Position numbers and translations under genes: made by a program. A stretch of 64,000 nt of DNA from Catonia carolina (taxonomy: Eukaryota; Arthropoda; Insecta; Hemiptera; Achilidae), in assembly GCA_035578175.1 (NCBI GenBank), contig JAQMRL010000011.1, positions 8,691,501 to 8,755,500 on the forward strand, in the 5' to 3' direction. Below are positions 12,436 to 25,239 of the stretch, piece after piece. The stretch's first letter is position 1. Each line of letters opens with the position of its first letter. The notes beneath the pieces are model-generated. The model worked only from the letters and a program-made list of their open reading frames with translations. It made no database searches and was not told the origin of the DNA.

Positions 12436-13075
12436 TTTTACACCTCTACCTCTTCTCTTCTTAAATCCTTCAGTCATATAATTAGCTGACCATGTGATAA
12501 GAAACAGAATTATTTTTTGTAGCACTGTAACTAGTATATCAAGTGTAAATAATTTAACACTCTACTTGCTTGTTATGGGAATTTATTTTGAATATAAAAC
12601 TTTTAATCGTGAATACTCTATATATTTACTCAAAAGTTAATGTATTTTTTCTGAATATTCCATAGAGAACTATTTTGAATAAATAATTAGCTGACCATGT
12701 GATAAGAAACAGAATTATTTTTTGTAGCACTGTAATTAACATACGAGTGTAAATAATTTAACACTCTACTTGCTTGTTATGGGAATTTATTTTGAATATA
12801 AAACTTTTAATCGTGAATACTCCATATATTTACTCAAAAGTTAATGATATTTTTCTGAATATTCTATAGGGAATTATTTTGAATAAATAATTAGCTGACC
12901 ATGTGATAAGAAACAGAATTATTTTTTGTAGCACTATAAACTAGCATACGAGTGTAAAATTTAACCCTCTACTTGCTTGTTATGGGAATTTATTTTGAAT
13001 TTAAAACCTTTAATCGTGAATATTCCATATTTTTACTGAAAAGTTAATGATATTTTTATTGCTTTTTACTGTATT
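12436..13075 (-). repeat. SINE-B 5' fragment expanded into a ~204-bp tandem array
   Basis: The first ~145 bp are the 5' third of SINE-B in reverse ('tttacacctctacctcttct' to 'tgttatggga'). From 'attagctgaccatgtgataa' at 12481 the sequence repeats at 12686 and 12890, a period of 204-205 bp. About 2.8 units are present. Each unit joins ~100 bp of SINE-B to ~100 bp of flanking AT-rich sequence ('atttattttgaatataaaac' onward). Units differ by a few substitutions and small indels. Confidence 0.9.
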
Positions 13076-15169
13076 AGGCTATATATTTTATAAAATAACT
13101 TTTAAATATTTTATTATTGTTACTATTAAATACTTGGAAATTTATAGAAAATGAACTAAAATATTAATAAATAATTATTTATAAAATAGTATTTATACAC
13201 AAGTAGCACCATTTTTTGAAGGTAAATCTACTTAAGTACAATTGCCGTAAAACATTTTTTTTGCTTTTTTATTATTTTATCAACTGTGAAAAGCATCATA
13301 TGATTTTTATCAATAATCTTAAAGAGTATCAAAAAATGATATTATTGATAAAATAAATAAGTAGTTTAATAGATTTATTGCAACTTAAATTATTATTTTG
13401 TACAAAAGCGTTTTGATGAAATGTTTTATTATAATTACTTAAGTTGTAATAATGATAACAACATAACAACAACAAGAACTACAGCAACAGCCACCGCAAT
13501 ATTCTAGACGTAGATATCAAGTAGACATAGTTTAATCCATAGTATTAATCATTGTAATTAAGTTGATTTGTTTAGTACTACTACAGTTTGGTTAACGACT
13601 AACTTTTGCTGAGTTCAAGTTTTGACAATTTACGTACTTTAGACTTACCAGACTCAAGAGGGCAGGGCTAGCTTGTTTACGACGACAAAGGACAACTTCT
13701 ACAACAAGCTACCATCACCCTCAGTTGACCGTACTTAAACTACGCTACTGTATGGTCAACTGGAAATCCTTAAATTACTAGTGTAAAGTGAAGGGTTCTT
13801 ATTTATGGTTCTCTTGTAATTTTAAGTTAAATACATTTCGTTTCTTGGGTAATCAACTTCTTAAGTACTTTGTAAAATAGGAAACTTAATTTAAATTATA
13901 TCATTTGGAAGATTTATTTATTATACTTTTTCACCGGTACATCTTTTTTGAAATTTAATGCTTCGTAATTAACTGAAATAAATTAAGTGAAAAAATTAAA
14001 AATATTTTAAAATTATTTTCCGCTCAAATTCATACAAATTTGAAAAATGACGTACATTTTATTAACATTTAAAGATTAACAGAGCTAATACTTTTTATAA
14101 ATATGCCAGAAAAATAATCTCGTTTTAAGATAAACTTTATTTATCCAACATAAGCTACTAGAATATTTATTTATCTTTCAAATATATAACGGAATCGTGG
14201 TTTACAATATTTTGATTTTTCTTGAGTAATCAAATAATAATTGTAACCTTATGTCCACTTAGTGCAAAATTTCTTGCCAAATAATAAAATATCTGTATAT
14301 GTGAAATTGTTGGTTACTTTATTTTGAAGACACAGTATGGGAAACTGGGAAAGTTGATAGCGAGCGAATGCTGAGAATGTGGGCTGAAAAAGAGCTTCCA
14401 AAAACGTCTGAATTCACTTCAAGTGGTCTAAAATTGGCCCTATAAAAAGAAAATAATGTGAAAGGTTTCACTCACTTATTATTAATTCTTTAATTTCGCG
14501 ATCATCTACAGAGCTTAATTCAGCATAGTTTTCCTTAGAAATATAAAAACTAAAGAAAATCTATAATTATAAAAATTGGCATGTATACTCTGTAAAAGGT
14601 ATCTAGAAAATACAAAGTATTCTAATATTAACCACTAGGTCGTAAGACATTAAAAAGGGTTGACTACCCTTAATCAATACACCAACTTATTATTTTTGTA
14701 CTATTCAAAAGAGATATAATTCTTAAAATATACATTCATATTCTCACTAACACTTAAGAAAAGTAGTGCGGAGTGATTTTTTAATTACAAAAGAAGTGAA
14801 TGGTCAATAAATTTTTTTTTCCATCGTGAATTGTCAAAAAATAGGTTGAAAGTGATAAAATGATCGAAATTATTTTCCATGAAATTTTATCTAAAATAAA
14901 ACTGTTATGTTTTTAATCTGATAATAAAATTTACTTTTAAAGTAACTTCTTCATCGTCAACCTGTTATCATCCAGTGTTGGATATTTATTATGCTTCTTG
15001 TGTAATAGGCCTCCATAATTCCCTTTTCTGCGCCTTACCTGTCCGGCAAAATTCTACTACTAGTTTTTAGTTAACTGTTGACCGTGTTTGTAGACGACCG
15101 CTATATATCCTTACGATCCAGGATCTCTATTGCTGAATCGCTTTGTTCCATTGACAATCTGGCTAACTC
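13076..15169. other. AT-rich DNA, nothing recognised
   Basis: A short CAA/CAG-rich patch lies at 13450-13490. A duplicated ~17-bp sequence related to the left flank of the tandem array is at 13279-13296. No gene or repeat family recognised elsewhere. Confidence 0.45.
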
Positions 15170-15905
15170 ATTAGTCACTTAGTCAAACCTCAGTAAGATC
15201 TTTTGTAAAGAACCATGTTCGTGCAGGATATGAGCAGATGGAAGTATTGTCTTGCAATTTTTCGTACTGTTTACACCTAGTGTACAATTCTCTCTCCGAA
15301 AATATAAGCTTAAATGTTGATAGCCTGGCAAGTATTGTTTGAATGTTCTATAGAAAATTCTACTGTTGTTTTTCTTCAAGTTTAACTCAATGCCTTGGAT
15401 TTTCAACTGATTTCTGATTTCTCTTGGCTTGTCAGAGTGTTTTTGCAGTCTGTTTTCAAACTTCCTTGTACATTGTTAGGTTTCCTTCCGTTTTATCTGA
15501 GTAACAAGCTTTGAAGGCCATTGCCCTCTTGCATTTTGCCTCGTTATAAGCTTTCAGTCCACAATCGATGCTTACGTGTTCTTTCAGTACCAATTTATTG
15601 GCAATGTCAACCATGCTGCTTCGGATTCCTTCCAAGGTTTCTATTTTTCTATTCTGAAGTATTTTTTGAAATTTGACTCTTTACGCTTTAGCTTTTCAGG
15701 ATTGATCCTAGTTATTATCTTCTGAGACATCGAGTTTTGGTTTTAGTGGGAGAGGCTTAAATTTTAAATGGGTCAAGCAGTGGTGAAAGACAAGATTGGC
15801 ATCTTTCCGCACTTGTACGTGCATAATTTTCTTGGTTTTGTTTCGATGTTGCAACGTGATATATTTGTTATTCACCAAATTTTCCTTCCGGAAATCGCCA
15901 TGTTT
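15170..15905 (-). mobile_element. LINE ORF2 relic: endonuclease end and linker
   Basis: Minus-strand translation in patched frames gives GDFRKENLVNNKYITLQHR, then KIMHVQVRKDANLVFH, then a basic linker with NRKIETLEGIRSSMVDIANK and NEAKCKRAMAFKACYS. This matches the layout of the C-terminal part of an AP endonuclease domain (positions normally reading GDFR and an H-Q-I-D-h-v-l-v-R stretch) followed by the pre-RT linker of non-LTR retrotransposons. Several stop codons and frameshifts are present, so it is dead. No RT motif follows before ~15170. Exact clade uncertain. Confidence 0.65.
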
Positions 15906-16486
15906 TCTATATCGTAGGAAGTTTCTTAAAATTAGTGGACATTAGTTTAAAATGAAACGTATATTTATTATAACGTTAGATACTAACATTAATTTATCAA
16001 GTTTATATATTGTAAAAGTTAATAAATTTATGTATTTAATTATTTTATGATTCATTAAATTAACTCTCATGCATCATTTAAACACATTAACTGAAGGACT
16101 AAGCTAATATTTACTAATCAATATGGATTAATTTACATTTCACACTCATTAACAGTAAGGTCACGTGTGTGTAATTAACTAATGTAATTATCTTAAAGCC
16201 ACATATGTGTAATTAACTGCATGAAGGATTATACAGGATGTATCGGGATATACATAATATTTTTTTTCATATTCTGATTATTATGAAGAAAAGAGTTTAT
16301 GAAAGTTATTTTTACATTGTTCTTTACAAATCATTATTTGAAAATTATTGATTGCGGTGAAAGAATAAGTAACATGAAATAAGTGACTTCATGACGAGCA
16401 CCATCCATTGAATGTGATTAATGCAACCACTGATATTCTTAACGTCTTCGATTGAGACCTTTGAATTCGATCTATCACCAGGGGAT
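15906..16486. other. AT-rich DNA, nothing recognised
   Basis: Contains repeated 'gtgtaattaact' motifs near 16170-16220 but no gene. Confidence 0.4.
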
Positions 16487-16875
16487 TTTGCCCATAACAA
16501 GGAAGTAGAGTGTTAAATTATTTGCACTTGATCTGTTAGTTTCAGGGCTACAAACAATAGTTCTGTTTCTTATTGCATGGTCAGTAAATTATATTACTGA
16601 AGAGTTTAAGAACAGGAAGAGTAGAGGTGTAAAAGACACTAGTCAGAGTTATTCCTTTAGAGAGTAATGAATTTCATTATATTGCCAGATCCTATTGTGA
16701 ATGAAAAGGTGTCATTTTCAGAGTGGAAAGTAGATGCTTTTTAGAAGGCCTGTCAAGCTGATAAGCATACTTTTCAACTCAATGAGCAAGGCAATGGTAA
16801 ACCAACTCACTCCTCGTTTTACTTAGCGAAATCTCCAGAGGTTCAAACCAGTTTATTGCCTGATGACCTAAACAC
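16487..16875 (+). repeat. SINE-B, full length
   Basis: Runs from 'tgcccataacaaggaagtag' to 'gatgacctaaaca'. It is the plus-strand counterpart of the copies at 3771 and 42983. The last ~50 bp carry GGTTCAAACC, which would serve as a box B if the element is Pol III-transcribed. The ~500 bp after it (to 17390) hold nothing recognised. Confidence 0.87.
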
Positions 16876-17390
16876 ATTGTAAAGACTTCCATAATTTTCT
16901 ATTTTTCACATTTTTGCTGCGTTTACCAGATTTATCCGCTTCCTTCATCCTCTTTTGTCTTCCAGTTATTCTCTTGGAGACTCCTCGTTGTGATAGCGTC
17001 TTGGATTAAGATTGTCTGAGGGTGATTTCTTTTCCTTTTATTTTCTGGGCGGAAAATTAAAGTCAAAAACTCTTTAACTTCATCTGTCTACTGTCTTTTT
17101 TATTGACAAGGGGTAAAACTGGACGAAGAAACATTTTTTTGTTATGTAATGCGTTTTATAAATTTAATTTTATAAGCCATTTTCTGAACCAATTCTCAAG
17201 ATGGTGAATATGATAAAAACTTTCAGAAATTTGCGTAGTTTAAAATAAAATCAGTTTGATCATAGCCACAAACTGGATTTATGTTATTATACGTCATAAA
17301 TTTGTGAAAATAACACATCACTTGCTCAGTCAGTGTAACTAATCTATTGAGGCCAATGTTCAACATTAAAATGCGTTTAATATAAATTTT

Positions 17391-17699
17391 CATTATTTTA
17401 TTCCTAATATGTGTACGTTCCAATCTGTTCAATTCAGAACAGTAAGCAACCCCGTAACCCAATGAGATGAGGATATGACGTGTAAATGAAGTGAAATCTT
17501 GTACAGACCCAGGCCGACCATTCAAACATTTGGACTAGTATCCAAACCATTCAAACATTTGGACTAGTATCCAAATTCGTATAAAAGTAACTACCTTTAG
17601 ACTACTAGGATTTGAACCAGGAACCTTCGTCTCCGAAAATCAGCTGTTAAACAGCTGACTCAAGGCGACGACTTTACCTCTAGACCAACTCGGTGGGTC
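17391..17699 (-). repeat. SINE-A with a 29-bp internal tandem duplication
   Basis: The reverse-strand copy extends from the tail ('attcctaatatgtgtacg') to the tRNA-like head ending 'accaactcggtgggt'. The middle of the body is replaced by two identical 29-bp units beginning 'accattcaaacatttggac' at 17517-17545 and 17546-17574. A box-B-like 'aggatttgaacc' (sense GGTTCAAATCC) is intact. The minus-strand ORF at 17223-17525 is produced by the SINE and is not a gene. Confidence 0.88.
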
Positions 17700-19382
17700 T
17701 AATAGAAAAATGAAAGAGTTTTTATAATAATGTGACTGTAAATAATTGAAATGTTGTTTTATGTAACAACAGTATACAAAAGGGAAAATTGTTTTTGTTG
17801 AAAATATATCCGTTAAAGTAAATAATAATTTCCGTGTAATATTTCAGTAAATAATAAGTAATGATGCATAACAAAATAGAGATAATTTATAAAACTATAT
17901 TTCATAAATAAATTATGTTATTAGGTTTGTGTAATGATATATGATAATATAAATACATTTATAACAGCTTGAAAATATCGTTAAAATACAATTTAACAAC
18001 AATTTTGAGATATTTATATTCAGTTAATATTAGCAAAAATTTTCTTTTATTTCCATTTACCAACCATTAAAGTGTAATATTTCACTTTTACTATAAAAGG
18101 GTAATACTATTTAATAATATATATTTAGATTTAACTTGTAATATTTAAATTAAATCGCGTTTAACAAAGTAAAAATTGACCAATACAATATTACGTTTAT
18201 GAATATACTTTTTCATAAATAGAAAAGTATTTTTCACAGTTCATGTGTAACATTAGTAATTTAAAATTTATTCATGGAAATAATTTATTGAATTAAACAA
18301 ATAAAAGTAGTTTTTTGTTATTAGGTTTCCTTTGTTATAAAATATAAATTATATAACACTCGTACGTACCCAGTTAAAACATGTGTATTTATTAAAAAAA
18401 AGTTAATGCTACAAAAAAAGCACAGTAAATTCAATAAATTCAATTTCTATGTACTTTAGATATTGTGAAGAATTATTAAAATAAAATCCTGGTTATTTGA
18501 ATAAAGTTACAACATATTTTATGTAACACACATTTTTAACAATGGATTAATTACCATTAGTATAACTATGTGTGCTAAAATTTAATTACAACATAAAATT
18601 ACTATATTAAAATAAATCTTGCAGTATTTTTTTAGGCTTAACAATATTAAATTATTAGTTGTATTTTATAAATATGTAATTATATTGTTAATAGAGTTAT
18701 TTATGATCCAAGAATTAGAACTAATGTCTTTCAATCAAATATTAAATAGTTAGTACAGTTTTTAATACTGTAAAATAACTAGTATCAGAGATATTTAACA
18801 TAAATAATTCTGTTATAAATTTCGGGTTTTATTGATTACATCCGTAATCGGATGGTGACAAAAATGAGTAGCATGAGAAAGCCTTAAATAATTATTGGCC
18901 CTGAAAAGAACCAAAGACTTACATTGTTCCTTAAATGAACCGTTTTGTTCAACTTGCAAAATACTGGTAAAGGCAGAACATAGCTGAGGTTGCTGTTGTG
19001 GCGTCTCGTCGTCTAGAAACACCTTCCTTTGCACATGGAATCAGTCGATAGTTGAAGTGCTATAACATTCTATCCGTCAAGCTAATCGTACCTAATTTAA
19101 CGCTAAATTAACTAGCCTTCTTACTACGAAAATTTTCCATTGATTAAATCGGAAAGAAACTTCTTTTTTGATTGGTTGAAGTTGGCAAACGCTGTTTCCG
19201 TAACTACACTAGGAGGGTTTTTTTGCTCTTTCTCCTACATAATGGTGGAGAGAGCACCCAAAAGTAAAGTGCTTAATTAGTAAAGCCGATAATGACATGT
19301 CAACAAGTTTTTCAGTAAGTTAATTACGCCATGAAAATATTTAAATTTTGCGAAACTCATCTCTCGCGTAAGTCGAGGTCTT
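17700..19382. other. AT-rich DNA, nothing recognised
   Basis: Over 1.6 kb of low-GC sequence. The 73-codon minus ORF at 18813-19034 has no recognisable domain. Confidence 0.45.
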
Positions 19383-19830
19383 ACGTATCTCAATAATGGA
19401 ATATTGTACTAAGTTGCAATAATATTGTAAGAATATTGTAATAAGTTGAATGGAAGTTATACTAAGTAAATTAGAACTTAAGTTAAATACCACTAGGGAA
19501 CCCGACACGAACATTGTCATCAAAAAATGTCAACCAGATATAGTAGTTTATGAGCAAATTTTCAATTTTTTGCAATTTTCTCGAAAACGGGTCCGACAAT
19601 TTTTTTTAAAAATCTCTTAGTTAACTACATTTTTCATTCTCTACAAGATAGGGTAAGTGTCATGTATGCTGAAATTCATAAGAAGGTTGTGCTCCATTGT
19701 AAAAACTGTTTTAATTTTTTGAAAGATTGTGGCTGTAAGAAATGCATGTTAAGGCAAAGGTGTATTATATTTAATTAAAGTTGTAGAAAATTCAAATCCT
19801 ACAACTTTTATTGACCTTTTTTATAGAGAA
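19383..19830 (+). mobile_element. HINE-like element, internal fragment
   Basis: The body of the family is present in plus orientation without either terminus: 'gaacttaagttaaatacca', 'cccgacacgaacattgtcat', 'ttttctcgaaaacgggtcc', 'attctctacaagatagggta' and 'aagttgtagaaaattcaaat' all align to the copy at 41474. It is more diverged than the full copies. Confidence 0.6.
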
Positions 19831-21394
19831 TTTATTTTAAGGTCTCGATGGAATGACAGAGTCCCGTGCGGAATAGGGATTACATGTAACTGAACGTAGA
19901 AATTTGTTTTGAAAAATTTGTATCCTGTTTACATTTGATTTCTTTCTGTAATCCATAAATCAAAGTTCCATTCATCCACTTCGGACGAAATAGGGGCTTG
20001 TCATAATTTTTATAGTTGTTATATATTGTTTTTTTTTATTGAAACCGTAACGTTTTGCTATCTATTTTTAATCATTAATGGGTTTGAAAGTGTAAATTAT
20101 TTATAACTTTTTTCTGAAACTTACCTAAGAATTTCTATTGAACTAACATTACAATTACTTTCCTCTGAAACTGCGTCTACTTATTACCTCTCAATACTTT
20201 ATAAGGCAAATGACAGTTGAAGAGAGGAAGCTTAATTATTCAAATGGGTAAGTTAGAACTACCTGAATTGATGCTCTCTCCTAACCAACGGTTGTTGGTT
20301 TTGTAGAATTCAATAGAATTCTCTGAACTTAGACAGAAACAGAGGTAGCCACAAAAGAACAATTGTCATCTATTTACTTAGTTAATGATACAATACTAAC
20401 TTTCTATCTATCAAGTTCTAATTAAAATTTCAAGAATAAAATAATTTTTGTATCTAAATTTTATAATTAAAGTTTTCGTGTAACAATTATTATTTTTCCA
20501 AAAATACCATTTTAAAATTTACATTAAATGTAATTGATAATGAAATTATAATTTATCTAAAAATCATATTAGGCTACTGAACATTGTAGTAAGTTAGTGA
20601 TATAAAAAACAGCCAACTGCAAAATATATTTAAGAGAATTAAAGACCCATAAATTTTAAATAAGTCTTAGTAATAAATAGTTTTTTTAACTAAATTACAG
20701 CATTTGCGAGACTTTCATTGATTTCCTTAGTTACAAAAATGAATGTGTGTGCCATTTAACTAAAAGTTTAAACTTTTTCTTACTGCTACTTTGCAATGTG
20801 TTCATTTTATCTATATAATAAAAAAATACTTTTAATGGAAAAGACAGCAAAACACTACAGGAAGTCAAAAATTTTCCTTTGTGGTATTTATGAGACAAAT
20901 AAAATAAAATAAATGTTACGCTAAATTTTGAGTTCAGTATTTACAAGGTAGGTTCAAAAAAATCTTAAAATATTTTGATCTTAAATATTAAGAGTGGGCT
21001 TCGGGCCAGCCCAGTCAGTCAGCTGATAGAAAGTCGCTATTATTTGTTAAGTAACACGGTTGGGCAAGCGACTTTGTATGGTGACCAGTTGACAGCCATC
21101 CACGAACAAACTCTACTGGGAATCCCTGTTCAAACTCATGTCTAATCTATGTCAAAAAATACAGAAAAAATCAGTGATAAAATTGGGTAGTTGTCAACAA
21201 TGTACAGTTCCCGATAACAAATAAAAATCTAAAAAAAAATGATGAGTTATTGTCTAATTAATTGATTCCAAGTATTTTTCTGTTCGTATGTTAGTCTATC
21301 CAATAATTAAATTCTGAAGTATTTAAATTAATATATTAACACCAAAACATATTCGATTTTGATGTGTTAATGATGAAGTTAAAAGAAACAATTC
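19831..21394. other. AT-rich DNA, nothing recognised
   Basis: No supported gene. A short GC-rich imperfect hairpin (gggcttcgggccagccc) is at about 20997-21014. Confidence 0.45.
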
Positions 21395-21960
21395 CTTTGG
21401 TGAGATGACACGTCTCATGGCTGGTGGTGATTTTTAAAAACGCTTTTCTTTGACTCATGGTAAAAACCATTAATAATTTCTGTTTCTACTCATTAAGAGG
21501 AATTGAATGAGACTATTTTTGTTTCCAAATTCCGACTTTGATTTCTTAACTTCCGGTTTTGGGCCACTTCTGCTCGAAACCGGAATTTTAAACTTAATCC
21601 CGGAATTTTAACTTTTTGTGTAGATTACGAACCCGAAAACCGTTTGTTGCTAACTCTTGTAGTTTCTGAGTTAGATTTCTTGATATCCAGTTTTGTCCAA
21701 TTCCGGTCAAACCCGGAACTTTAAACGCAATGATTTATGTATTTTCTCCGTAAGAGGAATTTAATAACACTATTTTTGTTTCCAAATTCTGACTTTCATT
21801 TTTTAAACTCCGGTTTTAGCCGACTTACGAAACCGGAACTTTAAACCTAATTCAGGCTCTCTAAAATTTCATGTAGATTACGAATTTAAAAACTGTTTGT
21901 TGTTATCTCTTGTAGTTTCTGACGTCTGGATGTGACGGACGGACGGACGGAGAAAACAAA
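21395..21960 (+). repeat. Repeat family F, copy 1
   Basis: Shares with 40635-41345 a hairpin-bearing start (tgagatgacacgtctcatgg), then 'tttgactcatggtaaaaacc', 'attccgacttt', 'gacttccggttttggg', 'cgaaaccggaa' and a terminal 'gacggacggacgg' run. The block from 'aaattccgactttg' is repeated once within this copy (~21525 and ~21782), giving an internal tandem duplication. Non-coding. Class unknown. Confidence 0.65.
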
Positions 21961-22192
21961 AAATTACAGATGACAATTAAAAATTCCTACCAATGATAAT
22001 AAAACTCTCCTCTAAATGTTTAGGTTCTTCCAACTTTTGTGGAATTTTCATCAGGAATAAGAATATTAGCAATAAAATTCACTCCTTATTTTTCTTTTGA
22101 GTTCTGAGTACTAAAGTTGAATATGTCTTAACGGGCGTTTTACTTTAACAAGTCATTTCAGAAGCTTGTTAAATAAAAAAAAATCTTTTTCT

Positions 22193-22507
22193 TAATCCCT
22201 TATGTGTATACGTTACAATCAGTTAAATTTAAGAACAATAAGCAACCTAATCAGATGAGGATAATATGTATGACATATAAATGAGGTGCAGTCTTGTACA
22301 GGCTCAGGCTGGCCAATTTTAAGAAGTATGGTTAATTGAACTCTAACGATCAAAGTACACTGGCAACCATTGTCTACTATTAAAATCCGTATAAACGTAA
22401 CTAATTTTTTACTTTATTAGGGTTTGAATCAAGTAACTTTTGTCTCAAAAATCGGCTGTTAAACAGTTGACTCGCACGACGACTTTACCATTAAATCAAC
22501 CCAGTGG
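22193..22507 (-). repeat. SINE-A, full length, diverged
   Basis: Reverse copy from tail (tctttttcttaatccctta) to tRNA-like head (ttaaatcaacccagtgga). More substitutions than the 58304 and 40020 copies, so probably older. Confidence 0.82.
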
Positions 22508-23892
22508 ATTATACAACAGTACAATTTATTTTTAAATTTAATTACATTGAAAAAATAAATACAACGTTACTCTATCGTACCAAATTAACAACTGCACTTG
22601 CATTTGATATTAGAAGTTTAATTTAATAACATCGTGATCTCAATGTTGAAATTTAAATTTTGCCAATAAGGAATAAACTATTAACATATCGTTTATAATT
22701 GTTGGTAATTTGAAACAACAGGATATTGATGTTTGCAACTTCAGAATGAGTGAAATATTGTATGTAAATTGAAGTGAACAGGTGATTAGCATGTGGTTTC
22801 CATAAAGTATTAGAAACATTGTAATAGTTGTTCAATATATTCTGACGTCAGTACATCCGTCATCCAAATCCTTCTATCAGTTTTTCTAATATTTAGAAAA
22901 ATTAGTAGATGCATTTATTTACAACCATTTTAACGGTTAATATTTTTGTAATGTGTAGTTTATATAAATTTATTTTACTTTTATTCCTTATTTTGAAACT
23001 ACAATATAGTCTATCTACTGTAAGAGTACTCCGCGTGAGGCAAGCGCCTATAGGTTGTAAACGAAGTTTTACACTCTAGTTGGCGCGTATGTACCTCTCC
23101 GCCTGACAAAATTATCTTACACTACATTCTATCATAAACATATCTACATCCAGCTAATATAAGCATTATCGTTTAAACGTTTTCAATTATATCGCATTTA
23201 TTGTACTTTCATGTTAACAAAACACAGCTTACAAAACTTTTCAACTTCAGTGTAAGAAAATCGAAACGAACCGATACAATACAAAAAGATAACTGACGAA
23301 ACTAAAAATGAGTTTAACATGGGCAAGTGCAAATAGTTGTATTAAACTAGTTGCAGACATTAATTTTAATGATTCAAAATAAACAATCTGAAATGATAAA
23401 CAACGAATCACTGGAATCGTTTACTGTCCTGTTGTAATTCAAGCGCATTAGTTCTGTCATATTAATTGTGACCAAAAATAACACTGAGTTTATCATAGAA
23501 TTGTAGAACATACTCGTAAATTATAATTCAATAATTGTAATAATGTCACGAAAAATAACAATGTACGAGTAACAATAGAAAAAGAATAATAACAATAGAA
23601 AAAGTTTTAGTTATTAATGGTAAACTAATCTTTGATTTATGAAACATTTTCTAACTAATGAATTGACGTGTTTATTACATTAAGCTTGTAACGAACGAAT
23701 TAGTCAGGCTGTGTAAAATTTTGTTTTTGATCATACTGTTCGTATTTTTAATTAATACTCATGCTCACTTGTATTGCTGGTTGCCTACTGTCAGAGTACT
23801 CTTAGCGTAGACAGACTTTACAGTATAACCGTCAAAGGTTTAAAAAGATATTTGAAAACAAAAAGATATGGCATAAAATAATAAACAAATTT
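22508..23892. other. AT-rich DNA, nothing recognised
   Basis: No gene recognised. A moderately GC-rich patch lies near 23015-23105, and the motif 'ctactgtaagagtactc' there has a near copy at ~23788. Confidence 0.4.
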
Positions 23893-23971
23893 CGTAAAAA
23901 TTCGATTTTGAAAAATCGACGTGAAAGCAATTCTTTCGTTCCCTGTATATTCATATAGGGCAAGAGAAAGT
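23893..23971 (-). mobile_element. HINE-like element, 5' end fragment
   Basis: Contains 'ttcgattttgaaaaatcgac', 'gtgaaagcaattctttcg' and the terminal ggcaagagaaagt (23959-23971), which is the 5' end of the family on the minus strand. The rest is missing. Confidence 0.65.
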
Positions 23972-25186
23972 ACCAAAATGATGATAATCATGACAAGAAT
24001 ATTAAAACGTACCTCCTTTACTTTCGTTCGTACAAAACAGCTTGTACACACGCGTACTTCTCGATTGAAGAAAGTATAGCACAATATATAAACGTTGAAT
24101 ACACATAATAGAAAAGACTTTACAGTCACATAATAAATTTTCATTGCATACTTTTCTTTTAGACATAAGTAGACAATGGAAAAATAGAATATCTATTTAA
24201 ATGATTGTCATAAATAAAATACAAACGTCACAAAAGGACAGTTTTATTTAAAATAAGAAATGTAAGTTAAAATTGAATCATAAACATCAAATCGAAATGT
24301 CTTATAAATAAAAATAAAGACGTTTAAAAAGAAGAAAGTTTTTTAACCCAATCGACTCGTGAATTTTTTGTTAATTTATAATAATGTTTCGTTTTTGTTA
24401 TATAATAATTAAAATAACTAACATAACAAAAGTTATTAAAAGTTTTAATAAATTTTAAGATTATGAAATCAAAATTCCTTACAAACTCTGTTAATTAAGT
24501 AAAACTTTACTTCTTCTAACGAACAGTATATATATAATACTTGCTAATTGTTAATATAAGTTTTCAACAACGACACTGTTTAAAAGTGTCATGCCAGTAC
24601 ATTAACTTCTGTAACTGCTTTTGCTTAATAAAGAAAAGTAAGTTTAAACAGACAGATTAAATGGTAAGGGTAAATGATATTTTGAGTGAAATATTAGAAT
24701 TAAGAGACATCATTTGAATGCTTATAATATGTAGGTGTGATATATAATTATTTAAATTTAATACATTATAATATTATTTATAATAAAACACAAACAATAA
24801 ATGTAATAGTATTATTTCTACTATTTATGTTGTTTTAACTGCAGTAACACTCAGTAAAATAAAATTCCTGTAGTACTTCATTTATCTTCATTATACTTTA
24901 CATATTTTACCTTGTACTTTTTACCCAATGTTATTTCTAACACTGTTGTCTTCATCTATTTTCTTGTGTTATCATTTCCCATGTTATTTCATTTGTAATC
25001 TACCTTTGTAAATCAAATTCTTTTATGAAGTCATATTATTACATTTTTGCTTATAAACATTTCATAATATTGTCATACCTAAGGATATAATAAATAATAA
25101 ACAAAATTTATAACAATTATTTATTGACAAAATTAATAATTAAATTAAACTTAGCCTAATAAAAAATACAATTAGATTACTTTGTA
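23972..25186. other. AT-rich DNA, nothing recognised
   Basis: No gene or repeat of this window recognised. Composition is extremely low in GC. Confidence 0.45.
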
Positions 25187-25239
25187 GTTTAGGTAATCAG
25201 CCAAAAGGCTGGGTTTAACCTCTAGAGTTTCACACCAGA
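25187..25239 (-). repeat. SINE-B 3' tip joined to a HINE-like 3' tip
   Basis: The first ~40 bases are the 3' stem of SINE-B in reverse (gtttaggtaatcagccaaaa to cctctagag). They pass directly into 'tttcacaccagattttt', which matches the 3' extremity of the HINE-like family in plus orientation. Either a recombination junction or a small deletion remnant. Confidence 0.5.

Noticed and set aside
12481..13075. CRISPR-like array
   Set aside because: The ~204-bp period is a simple tandem duplication without short repeats and unique spacers, in a eukaryotic context.
17223..17525. 100-codon minus ORF
   Set aside because: Largely antisense through the body and tail of a SINE-A copy; similar ORFs appear in the SINE-A copies at 58422 and 60782.
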